Positions 32,692 through 39,561 of a stretch of 45,120 bases of DNA are shown piece after piece (position 1 is the first letter of the stretch; each line of letters begins with the position of its first letter). The stretch spans positions 1-45,120 of the forward strand of contig NZ_BSTQ01000030.1 in the NCBI RefSeq assembly GCF_030269605.1. The letters run 5' to 3'. A model generated the notes under the pieces. The model searched no databases. It was not told the origin of the DNA and worked only from the letters and a program-made list of their open reading frames with translations. The position numbers and the translations under genes were made by a program. This DNA is from Lentzea sp. NBRC 105346 (GTDB taxonomy: Bacteria; Actinomycetota; Actinomycetes; Mycobacteriales; Pseudonocardiaceae).

Positions 32692-33530
32692 CCCACCGCG
32701 CGCTGCGCGCGGGCTGAAGCGTAGAGGCACACGGCTGCGGCGGTGGCGAGGTTGAGCGACTCGGCACCGCCGTAGATCGGCACCTTCAGTGAAGTGTCCA
32801 AAGCGGACACGACGGCGTCGGGCAGCCCATGTGCCTCACTGCCGAACACCCACGCGGTGGGCTGTTCGAGGTCGCCACGCAAGCTCGCCGTGTCGAGGTC
32901 GTCCTTGGCGTAGCCGTCGGCGGCGACCAGGCGCAGGCCGGCGGCACCGCACGCGGCGAAGACCTCGTCGGCGTCGCGGGAGCGGGCGATGGGCAGGTGG
33001 AAGAGCGAGCCGGTGGAGGCGCGCACGCACTTGCCGTTGTGCGGGTCGACGGTGTCGCCCGCGAAGATCACCGCATCGGCGCCCGCGGCGTCCGCGACGC
33101 GCACGACGGTGCCCGCGTTGCCGGGGTCCGTGACGCCGAACAGCACCGCGACGAGTCGCGGGGTGCCGCGCAGGACCGTGGCCAACGGCTGGTCGACCGT
33201 GTCGCACACGGCCACGAGGCCTTGGGGCGTCACGGTTTCCGAGAGCGCCGCCGCGGCCTTCTCGGTGACCTCGGACACGCGCACGCCCGCGTCGATGGCG
33301 GCGTGCACGAGTTCCGAACTGCGCTCGGCGGCCTGGGACGTGACGAAGAGTTCGTGCACGGTTCCGGGCCACGCCAAGGCTTCCCGCACGGCCTGTGCGC
33401 CTTCGGCGAGGAAACGGTCCGCGCGGTCACGGCCCTGCCGCCGCGTCAGGTGCCGAGCAGCAACGACCCGAGGGGTCCGTTCGGTGAACGGAGCCGCCTC
33501 GGGTCGTCGTGCGCGGGAGTTCCCGCTCAG
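32688..33530 (-). CDS. SpoU/TrmH-family RNA 2'-O-methyltransferase
   Basis: SPOUT-fold rRNA/tRNA ribose methyltransferase. Visible motifs: VLFGVTDPGNAGTVVR (motif 1), WVFGSEAHGLP (motif 2) and VPIYGGAESLNLATAAAV (motif 3). The first ATG/GTG is at 33389 (233 residues), but the same open frame upstream encodes a family-like N-terminus (TERTPRVVAARHLTRR and RFLAEGAQAV), so the real start must be further out. The only reasonable codon is CTG at 33530. It overlaps the rplT stop as CTGA and has GAGG 7 nt upstream, giving 280 residues. A sequencing error removing a normal start is the alternative. Its stop overlaps by 4 bp the convergent secreted-protein gene. Confidence 0.85.
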   Translation of the reverse strand: MSGNSRARRPEAAPFTERTPRVVAARHLTRRQGRDRADRFLAEGAQAVREALAWPGTVHELFVTSQAAERSSELVHAAIDAGVRVSEVTEKAAAALSETVTPQGLVAVCDTVDQPLATVLRGTPRLVAVLFGVTDPGNAGTVVRVADAAGADAVIFAGDTVDPHNGKCVRASTGSLFHLPIARSRDADEVFAACGAAGLRLVAADGYAKDDLDTASLRGDLEQPTAWVFGSEAHGLPDAVVSALDTSLKVPIYGGAESLNLATAAAVCLYASARAQRAVG

Positions 33531-33916
33531 GCCTTGTCCTCGACCGGCGCGTTGACGTCGGTCGGGAGGGCGCCGCGCGCGATCTCGACGAGCGCGGTGA
33601 ACGCGGTGGCGTCGGTGACGGCCAGGTCCGCGAGGATCTTGCGGTCGACCTCGACACCCGCGAGCTTCAGGCCCTGGATGAAGCGGTTGTAGGTGATGCC
33701 GTTCTGGCGCGCACCGGCGTTGATGCGCTGGATCCAGAGCTTGCGGAAGTCACCCTTACGCGCACGACGGTCGCGGTACGCGTAGTTGAGCGAGTGGAGC
33801 ACCTGCTCCTTGGCCTTGCGGTACAGCCTCGAGCGCTGGCCGCGGTAACCGCTCGCCAGCTCAAGGGTGGTACGACGCTTCTTCTGGGCGTTCACAGCCC
33901 GCTTGACGCGTGCCAC
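33527..33916 (-). CDS. rplT: 50S ribosomal protein L20
   Basis: 129 residues, full-length. N-terminal basic MARVKRAVNAQKKRRTTLEL and the core GDFRKLWIQRINAGARQNGI are diagnostic. GTG start at 33916. Third gene of the infC-rpmI-rplT operon, 63 bp after rpmI. Confidence 0.98.
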   Translation of the reverse strand: MARVKRAVNAQKKRRTTLELASGYRGQRSRLYRKAKEQVLHSLNYAYRDRRARKGDFRKLWIQRINAGARQNGITYNRFIQGLKLAGVEVDRKILADLAVTDATAFTALVEIARGALPTDVNAPVEDKA

Positions 33917-33979
33917 GGGTCCATCCTGTCGATCTCAAGGGGGCGGTCGGGGCGCCCCGGATTGCTAAGGGGGAGGCGG

Positions 33980-34174
33980 TCAGAGACCGAGCAGCTTCTT
34001 GATGCGCGGCGCGTCGTTCTCCGACACCACCGCCGTGCCGCTCATGCGGCGCGTCACACGGCTGGACTTCTTCTCCAGGATGTGGCGCTTGCCCGCCTTC
34101 TCGCGGACGATCTTGCCGCTGCCGGTGACCTTGAACCGCTTCGAGGTCCCGCTGTGCGTCTTGTTCTTGGGCAT
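33980..34174 (-). CDS. rpmI: 50S ribosomal protein L35
   Basis: 64 residues, with the family signature MPKNKTHSGTSKRFKVTGSG and a basic AGKRHILEKKSS segment. Lies between infC (49 bp away) and rplT. Confidence 0.98.
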   Translation of the reverse strand: MPKNKTHSGTSKRFKVTGSGKIVREKAGKRHILEKKSSRVTRRMSGTAVVSENDAPRIKKLLGL

Positions 34175-34223
34175 TTCCGTCCTCGTCTCGTGCTGCCACC
34201 GGGTCGGGGGCGGCCATGCGTCC

Positions 34224-34838
34224 TTACTGGTCGGAACCGGCCTCGGCCTCAGTGGCCTCGGTCTGCTCCTGGTCGTGCTTGATGGGACGCGTCTTCGTGT
34301 TCTTGTGCGGGGCCAGCACCATGATCATGTTGCGGCCGTCCTGCTTGGGGTTGGACTCGACGAAGCCCAGCTCCGCGACATCCTCCGCCAGCCTCTGCAA
34401 CAACCGGTAGCCCAGCTCGGGGCGCGACTGCTCACGACCACGGAACATGATGGTCACCTTGACCTTGTTCCCGTGCGACAGGAATCGGGCCACGTGGCCC
34501 TTCTTCGTCTGGTAGTCGTGCGGGTCGATCTTCGGCCGGAGCTTCTGCTCCTTGATGACCGTCAGCTGCTGGTTACGGCGTGACTCGCGCGCCTTCTGCG
34601 CGGTCTCGTACTTGAACTTGCCGTAGTCCATGAGCTTGCAGACCGGCGGTCGCGCCTGCGCGGCGACCTCGACGAGGTCGAGATCCGCTTCCTGGGCGAG
34701 TCGGAGCGCGTCCTCGATGCGAACGATCCCGACCTGCTCGCCGTTCGGTCCGACCAGACGGACCTCCGGCACCCGAATGCGGTCGTTGATGCGCGGCTCG
34801 GAGCTGGCGGGGGCTCCTCGGTTCGAGGGACTTGTCAT
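34224..34838 (-). CDS. infC: Translation initiation factor IF-3
   Basis: 204 residues. N-domain with RINDRIRVPEVRLVG and DLVEVA, linker around YGKFKYETAQKARESRR, C-domain with LRPKIDPHDYQTKKGH and MFRGREQSRPELG. Ends in an acidic Glu/Ala tail common in actinobacteria. Starts with an ordinary ATG at 34838. First gene of the operon; a hairpin like an attenuator lies about 40 bp upstream. Confidence 0.98.
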   Translation of the reverse strand: MTSPSNRGAPASSEPRINDRIRVPEVRLVGPNGEQVGIVRIEDALRLAQEADLDLVEVAAQARPPVCKLMDYGKFKYETAQKARESRRNQQLTVIKEQKLRPKIDPHDYQTKKGHVARFLSHGNKVKVTIMFRGREQSRPELGYRLLQRLAEDVAELGFVESNPKQDGRNMIMVLAPHKNTKTRPIKHDQEQTEATEAEAGSDQ

Positions 34839-34863
34839 TCACGTCCTTTGCGACTCGTTTGCG

Positions 34864-34902
34864 CCAAAAGACAAGAGCCCCACGTCACCACTGACGAGGG
34901 GC
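34864..34902 (-). promoter_or_regulatory. infC leader hairpin, attenuator-like
   Basis: Minus strand stem GCCCC-T-CGTCA / TGACG-T-GGGGC with a GTGG loop (34877-34902) followed by a T-rich run (TCTTGTCTTTTGG). It has the form of a Rho-independent terminator 5' of infC, so it could control read-through into the ribosomal genes. Further upstream are GCCCCCG/CGGGGGC (35011-35030) and CCACC/GGTGG (about 34964-34979) that could act in alternative folds. Autoregulation of this operon by L20 is known elsewhere; the mechanism here is inferred. Confidence 0.55.
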
Positions 34903-35104
34903 CCGCTTCCGACCGATCGCACCACGACAAGGACAATTGTCCCGTTGAGGGATGACCGGACCCGGCCACCTGAGGCGGTGGACGCGGGTGGGAGCGGGGC
35001 TCCACTTGCCGCCCCCGCACTAACGGGGGCTGGTCGCGCCAGAAATAGTAGCAGACCCGGTTGTCAACCCCCGAATCGTGGGGTCACCACCCCACCTTGC
35101 TTGA

Positions 35105-35455
35105 ATGGCTCCCGTGACCGAGCCGTTTGAAGACACCGTCCGCGACCTGGGCGACGTGCCCAGCATCGAGGTGATCAGCCGAGCAGCGGTGATGCTGCTC
35201 TCCGCCTCAGCCGAACGCCTCGGACTGGCCGATCCGGACCCCGACACCTCCCCGCGCCGCGACCTGGACGAGGCCCGCCGCCTGATCACCGCGCTGGCCG
35301 GCCTGGTCACCGCGTCGTCGGAGTACCTGGGCCCGCACGCCGCTCCCCTGAAGGACGGCCTGCAGTCAGTGCAACGCGCGTTCCGCGAGGCCAGCGTCGT
35401 GCCGGACGAGCCGGGCCAGGGCCCAGGCGAGAAGTTCACCGGCCCCGTCTACTGA
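35105..35455 (+). CDS. DUF1844 domain protein
   Basis: 116 residues. Short acidic helical protein with EVISRAAVMLLSASAERLGL and DLDEARRLITALAGLV, the DUF1844 pattern usually found divergent from infC in actinobacteria. Function unknown. Start could be ATG 35105 or the GTG a few codons later. Overlaps the convergent membrane-protein gene by 7 bp. Confidence 0.88.
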   Translation: MAPVTEPFEDTVRDLGDVPSIEVISRAAVMLLSASAERLGLADPDPDTSPRRDLDEARRLITALAGLVTASSEYLGPHAAPLKDGLQSVQRAFREASVVPDEPGQGPGEKFTGPVY

Positions 35456-36045
35456 CGGAGGCCGAGGGTCGCGAGTTGGCGGCGGGCCAGTTCGTCGACG
35501 ACCTGGTCGTCGCCGGCCCGCCACGCCGCCGCCGGATCCGAGGAGAACCGGGCAAGCTCCCGACCTGACAACGAGGTCAGCGCCCGTAGCGCCAGCAGGT
35601 CCGTGCTGCCCCCGGCACGCAGGCGCAGCGCGGCCCCGGCACGCAAGGCGAACCGCAGCCGGAACGGCAGCCAGACGATCAGCAGGAACATCACCGGCAC
35701 GGCGATCAACGCCACCTGAAGCCAGAACGCAGTGGTCTCCACAGCGGAGATCTGAGCGTGCCCAGCCCCGGCCAACGTGTCACCAGCGCGGGTCCCACCT
35801 CCAAGCGCCGAAGAGAGATCGTCCCCAACGAGAGGCACCCGCCGAGCCTTGTCGGCGGCGTTGGTGAACGCGTCCCGAATCCCCGAGCCCGCGTTCACCA
35901 ACCCGTCGCCGGGAGCCCGAAGCGACAACACCGCATCGTGGGCAGACGACGCCACCCACACCCAGAGCACGGCCCACAGAAAAGCCAAGAAATCAGCGAT
36001 CACCTGACGGGCGAATCGAACCGGCCGGTCCGCATACCACTTCAT
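35449..36045 (-). CDS. Two-helix membrane protein, hypothetical
   Basis: 198 residues. Transmembrane helices at about 15-40 and 108-132, an extracytoplasmic loop of about 65 residues between them, and a cytoplasmic tail rich in Arg/Ala/Leu with helical character (LLALRALTSLSGRELARF). Recurs beside the DUF1844 gene in related genomes as far as I recall. Function unknown. Confidence 0.8.
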   Translation of the reverse strand: MKWYADRPVRFARQVIADFLAFLWAVLWVWVASSAHDAVLSLRAPGDGLVNAGSGIRDAFTNAADKARRVPLVGDDLSSALGGGTRAGDTLAGAGHAQISAVETTAFWLQVALIAVPVMFLLIVWLPFRLRFALRAGAALRLRAGGSTDLLALRALTSLSGRELARFSSDPAAAWRAGDDQVVDELARRQLATLGLRQ

Positions 36046-36059
36046 GCGACCGCATGGTG

Positions 36060-36446
36060 TCAGTCCAGGACCGCCAGCGCATCGATCTCAACGAGCAGAC
36101 CCGCGGGCAGCCCGACGTACACGGTGGTCCGAGCAGGCGGCGCCTCCACGCCGGCGAAAACCGAGTCCCACACCCCGTTCATCTCGGCGAAGTGCGACAC
36201 GTCGGTGAGGAACACGCGCAGCATCACAACATCCGCGAGCGACGCTCCGCCCGCCTTGAGCACGGCCTCGACGTTCGAGAACGTCTGCCGCGTCTGCTCG
36301 GCAACCGTGGTACCGACCACCGAACCGGTAGCGGCATCGAACGCCACCTGACCGGCGACCTGCAGGATGTTGCCCTTACGCACCCCCTGCGAGAACCGAG
36401 CGGGCGGCGCAGGCGCGTCGTCGGTGCGAATCTCAACCTTGGACAA
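36060..36446 (-). CDS. RidA family protein (enamine/imine deaminase)
   Basis: 128 residues. RidA/YjgF proteins are trimers that hydrolyse reactive imines and enamines released by PLP-dependent dehydratases. The conserved arginine is R106 in PPARTTVYVG, with E120 in LLVEIDALA. Start is TTG at 36446, supported by GGGGAG 6 nt upstream. Third gene of a kinase-iclR-ridA operon, divergent from a PLP dehydratase-like gene, so its probable job is to clear the imine made by that enzyme. Confidence 0.93.
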   Translation of the reverse strand: MSKVEIRTDDAPAPPARFSQGVRKGNILQVAGQVAFDAATGSVVGTTVAEQTRQTFSNVEAVLKAGGASLADVVMLRVFLTDVSHFAEMNGVWDSVFAGVEAPPARTTVYVGLPAGLLVEIDALAVLD

Positions 36447-36461
36447 AACGAACTCCCCTGA

Positions 36462-37208
36462 TCAGCGTGGTGCGTAACCGCACTCGATGGACGCCGCCTC
36501 TGCCGTGGCCAGCAGGTCGGGCAGGTGGCCGAGCAGTCCCTCGAAGTCGAGCAGGACCTTCGGCACCGACATGGAGACCGCGGCGAGCACCTCGCCGCGC
36601 GCACCGCGGATCGGCGCCGCGATGCAGTGGATGAAGTCCTCGTGTTCGGCGTTGTCGACGGCATAACCCCGCTGGCGCACCAGCAAGAGCTCAGCCATGT
36701 AAGCGTCGGGCGACGTCAGGGTGTTGGCGGTCAGCGGCGTGAACTCCATGCTCGCCAGCACCTTCTGCAGCTCCACCGGTGACAGGTCCGCCAGCAGGAT
36801 CTTCGCCACGGCCGTGCAGTGCAGCGGTGCCCGGCGGCCGATGCGCGAGTACATGCGCATCGGGTGGGTGCTGTCGTACTTGTCGATGTAGATCACCTCA
36901 CCGTCCTCATAGGACGCCAGGTGCACGGTGTAACCCAGGCGGGAGTTCAGTTCCCGCAACGCGGGTTCGGCGGCTCGCCGTACGTCGCGTTCCTCCAGCG
37001 CGCGGTGGGCGAGGTCGAACAGCGCGGTGCCGAGCCGGTAGTGGTGCACGCCGTCGCGCTGCACGAACCGGTGCGTCTCCAGGGTGCGCAGCAACCGCAA
37101 CGTGGTCGACTTGTGCACCCCGATGACCGCGGACAGCTCGTCGAGCGTCTTCGGCCCCGTGGCGAGCTGACCGACCAGCGTCAACGCGCGGTCGAGGCTT
37201 TGGCTCAT
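36462..37208 (-). CDS. IclR-family transcriptional regulator
   Basis: 248 residues from ATG 37208. Winged helix-turn-helix (about 1-65, with LDELSAVIGVHKSTTLRLLR) and the IclR effector domain (about 75-245, with SRIGRRAPLHCTAVAKILLA and AAPIRGARGEVLAAVSMS). Overlaps the kinase stop by 4 bp (ATGA). Most likely controls this operon and the divergent one through the palindrome at 38251-38267. By analogy with KdgR the effector could be 2-keto-3-deoxygluconate or a relative; this is inference. Confidence 0.95.
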   Translation of the reverse strand: MSQSLDRALTLVGQLATGPKTLDELSAVIGVHKSTTLRLLRTLETHRFVQRDGVHHYRLGTALFDLAHRALEERDVRRAAEPALRELNSRLGYTVHLASYEDGEVIYIDKYDSTHPMRMYSRIGRRAPLHCTAVAKILLADLSPVELQKVLASMEFTPLTANTLTSPDAYMAELLLVRQRGYAVDNAEHEDFIHCIAAPIRGARGEVLAAVSMSVPKVLLDFEGLLGHLPDLLATAEAASIECGYAPR

Positions 37209-38173
37209 GAACCCTCCAGGCGGGCGGCGGCCCAGACTTCCGGTTCCGCGGCAAGGAGCGGATCCGTGATGTGGGCGGGCAGCGGTGGGCCCACATCTTC
37301 CTTGGTCAGCAGGGCGGACGCCGCCTGGAGGTGCCCGGCGCGCAACCGCGTCCGCACGTCGCACCCGGACAGCGTCGCGGCGAGGAACCCGGCGGCGAAC
37401 GCGTCGCCGGCTCCGACCGGCTCGACGACGTCCACGCGCAGCGCGGGTTCGAAGTGGACGCAGCCGTCCTCGACCAGGCTCGCGCCCTCGGAGCCGTGCT
37501 TGACGACGATCACCCGCGGGCCGGGGAGCAACGCGCGCAACCGCAGCGGATCGCCGGTCCCCCACACGACGGACGCCTCGTCGGACCCGGCGAGCACGAT
37601 GTCGGCCATGTCGGCGAGCTCGCGCAGCACGGATGGGTCGCGGTCGGCCCACAGGGCGGGCCGCCAGTTCAGGTCGAACGACACCTGGAACCCGTGCCGT
37701 GGCCGTCGCATCAGCTCGCGGAGCAACGCCAGGCAGGTGTCGGACAGAGCGGGCGTGATGCCACTGACGTGCACCAGCCGCACGGAGTCGAGGCCGAGCC
37801 GGTCGATCATCTCCAGGCCCATGCCGGAGGCCGCGGAGCCGCGCCGGTAGTACCGGACCGCGCTGCCCTCGGCGGACGCCTCCTTGATGTACAGGCCGGT
37901 CGGTCTGACCGGGTCGACCCGCACGCGCGACACGTCCACGCCGGCGGCCGCCACGGTGTCGAGCACGGCCAGGCCGAACGCGTCGTCACCGACCGCGCTG
38001 ACCCAGCTCGACGGCACGCCGAGGCGGGCGAGGTGGCACGCCACGTTCGACTCCGCTCCTCCGATCGCGCGATGCCACGTGCGCACCTCGTGCACGGGAC
38101 CCGGTTCGGCCGGGACCATGACGACCATGGTCTCGCCGAGACATACGACGCCGCCAACCTGATCGAACCGCAT
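37205..38173 (-). CDS. PfkB-family sugar kinase, 2-keto-3-deoxygluconate kinase-like
   Basis: 322 residues from ATG 38173 with GGAGAG just upstream; 31 further codons upstream would cross the divergent promoter. Ribokinase-fold features: LGETMVVMVP at the N-terminus, GGAESNVACHLARLG, the KHGSEGA segment and the catalytic-base motif VEPVGAGDAFAAGF. Overall pattern (GxTMV start, YYRRGSAASGM, SGITPALS) resembles KdgK. It would make 2-keto-3-deoxy-6-phosphogluconate. First gene of kinase-iclR-ridA. Confidence 0.88.
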   Translation of the reverse strand: MRFDQVGGVVCLGETMVVMVPAEPGPVHEVRTWHRAIGGAESNVACHLARLGVPSSWVSAVGDDAFGLAVLDTVAAAGVDVSRVRVDPVRPTGLYIKEASAEGSAVRYYRRGSAASGMGLEMIDRLGLDSVRLVHVSGITPALSDTCLALLRELMRRPRHGFQVSFDLNWRPALWADRDPSVLRELADMADIVLAGSDEASVVWGTGDPLRLRALLPGPRVIVVKHGSEGASLVEDGCVHFEPALRVDVVEPVGAGDAFAAGFLAATLSGCDVRTRLRAGHLQAASALLTKEDVGPPLPAHITDPLLAAEPEVWAAARLEGS

Positions 38174-38195
38174 GCGCTCTCCAAGCTCTGCTCCG

Positions 38196-38224
38196 TTGAC
38201 GGCGGCGCACCCGAATGCTACACA
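38196..38224 (+). promoter_or_regulatory. promoter of the D-amino-acid/amino-sugar-acid operon
   Basis: TTGACG (38196-38201), 17-bp spacer, TACACA (38219-38224), pointing right. Transcription would begin near 38231 and the palindrome 38251-38267 would lie just downstream, in a position to block elongation or initiation. On the other strand TAGCAT (38215-38220) may be the -10 for the kinase operon, so the two divergent promoters overlap. Confidence 0.5.
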
Positions 38225-38250
38225 CTCCAGCATCACATCGCGCAATGGGA

Positions 38251-38267
38251 GTTGCAACATATGCAAC
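38251..38267. promoter_or_regulatory. candidate IclR operator GTTGCA-N5-TGCAAC
   Basis: Perfect 6-bp half-sites with a 5-bp AT-rich centre (ACATA), overlapping the start codon of the PLP enzyme (ATG 38261). The size and symmetry suit an IclR-family dimer site, and the iclR gene is in the divergent operon. No second copy was seen in the other intergenic regions of the cluster. Confidence 0.55.
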
Positions 38268-39550
38268 GTGCCGAACTGAGCCTCACCGCCGTGTCCGCCA
38301 TCGGTGACGAACGCATCGACTGGCGCTTCAAGGGACTACCTGCCGAAACGTTCGGCCAGACCATCCGCGAGACCGCGGCGCAGCGGCTCGACCTGTTCGC
38401 CGACGAGTTCGTCGGACCGCTGGTCGTGCTCGACGCGGACGCGCTGGAGCACAACCTGACGACGATGGCGAAGTGGTGCGAGGCGCACGGCGTCGCACTC
38501 GCGCCGCACGGCAAGACCACGATGGCGCCGCAGCTGTTCCGGCGGCAGCTGGAGCTGGGCTCGTGGGCGATCACCGCGGCGAACGCGAGCCAGCTGCGGG
38601 TGTACCGGGCGTTCGGCGTGAGCCGCGTGCTGCTGGCCAACCAGCTGCTCGACCCGGCCGCCCTGCGCTGGGTGGCCGCTGAGCTCGACCACGACCCGCT
38701 CTTCGAGTTCTCCTGCTGGGCGGACTCCGAGGCGGGCATCGCACTGATGAGCGAGACGCTGCAGGAGATCAGCCCCGGCCGCCGGATCGACGTGCTCGTC
38801 GAACTGGGCGCGCCCGGCGGCCGGACCGGCGCGCGCGACGTCGAGACCGGCCTGGCCGTCGCCCGTGCCGTGGCGCAGAGCCCGGTGCTGCGTCTCGCGG
38901 GTGTCGCGGGTTACGAGGGCGCGCTGGCGCACGACGCGACCGAGTCGTCGAAGTCCATTGTGGACCGGTATCTGCGGGACCTGCGCTCGCTGGTGCTGCG
39001 CATGGCCGACCACGGCCTGCTGGACGACCTGGACCAGGTGATCGTCACGGCCGGCGGCAGCGCGTACTTCGATCAGGTCGCCTCGGCGATCACGCAGCCG
39101 TGGCCGGTGCCGGTGCTGCCGGTGCTGCGCAGCGGCGCGTACGTCACCCACGACGACGGGTTCTACCGCGGCATCTCGCCGTTCGGCCGGATCCGGGGCG
39201 TCGAGCCGTTCCGGCCCGCCCTGCACGCGTGGGCGCAGGTCACCTCACGGCCGCAGCGCGACCTGGCGCTGTTGACGCTCGGCAAGCGCGACGCGTCGTT
39301 CGACGAGGGGCTGCCGGAACCGCAGCGCCTGCGCCGCCGGGACGGCGCGACCGTGCCGCTGGGCGACGCGCGGATCACCGCGCTCAACGACCAGCACGCG
39401 TTCATGGCGCTCGGCGTGGAGGCGCCGGTCCGGGTCGGCGACTGGGTCGGGCTCGGGTTGTCGCACCCCTGCACGGTGTTCGACAAGTGGCAGCTGATCC
39501 CGGTGGTGTCCGGGACGACCGTGGTGGACCTGATCCGCACCTACTTCTAG
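38261..39550 (+). CDS. D-threonine aldolase/D-serine dehydratase-fold PLP enzyme, candidate D-glucosaminate deaminase
   Basis: 429 residues. Alanine-racemase-type TIM barrel with the PLP lysine K85 in APHGKTTMAPQ, then a C-terminal beta domain of the D-serine-dehydratase-like type with its metal pair, His in NDQHAFM and Cys in SHPCTVFD. The family acts on D-configured beta-hydroxy amino acids, splitting or dehydrating them. The neighbours (deacylase, GntP, RidA, KDG-type kinase) favour D-glucosaminate to 2-keto-3-deoxygluconate plus ammonia, though a D-serine or D-threonine substrate is not excluded. ATG 38261 with GGGAG 9 nt upstream. The deacylase follows after 11 bp. Confidence 0.88.
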   Translation: MQRAELSLTAVSAIGDERIDWRFKGLPAETFGQTIRETAAQRLDLFADEFVGPLVVLDADALEHNLTTMAKWCEAHGVALAPHGKTTMAPQLFRRQLELGSWAITAANASQLRVYRAFGVSRVLLANQLLDPAALRWVAAELDHDPLFEFSCWADSEAGIALMSETLQEISPGRRIDVLVELGAPGGRTGARDVETGLAVARAVAQSPVLRLAGVAGYEGALAHDATESSKSIVDRYLRDLRSLVLRMADHGLLDDLDQVIVTAGGSAYFDQVASAITQPWPVPVLPVLRSGAYVTHDDGFYRGISPFGRIRGVEPFRPALHAWAQVTSRPQRDLALLTLGKRDASFDEGLPEPQRLRRRDGATVPLGDARITALNDQHAFMALGVEAPVRVGDWVGLGLSHPCTVFDKWQLIPVVSGTTVVDLIRTYF

Positions 39551-39561
39551 AGGAGCGAAGA

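Noticed and set aside
35043..35070. TTGACA ... TACTAT as the infC promoter
   Set aside because: On the minus strand the hexamers are only 11 bp apart, too close for a sigma-70 pair, so no promoter was annotated, though each hexamer alone looks good.
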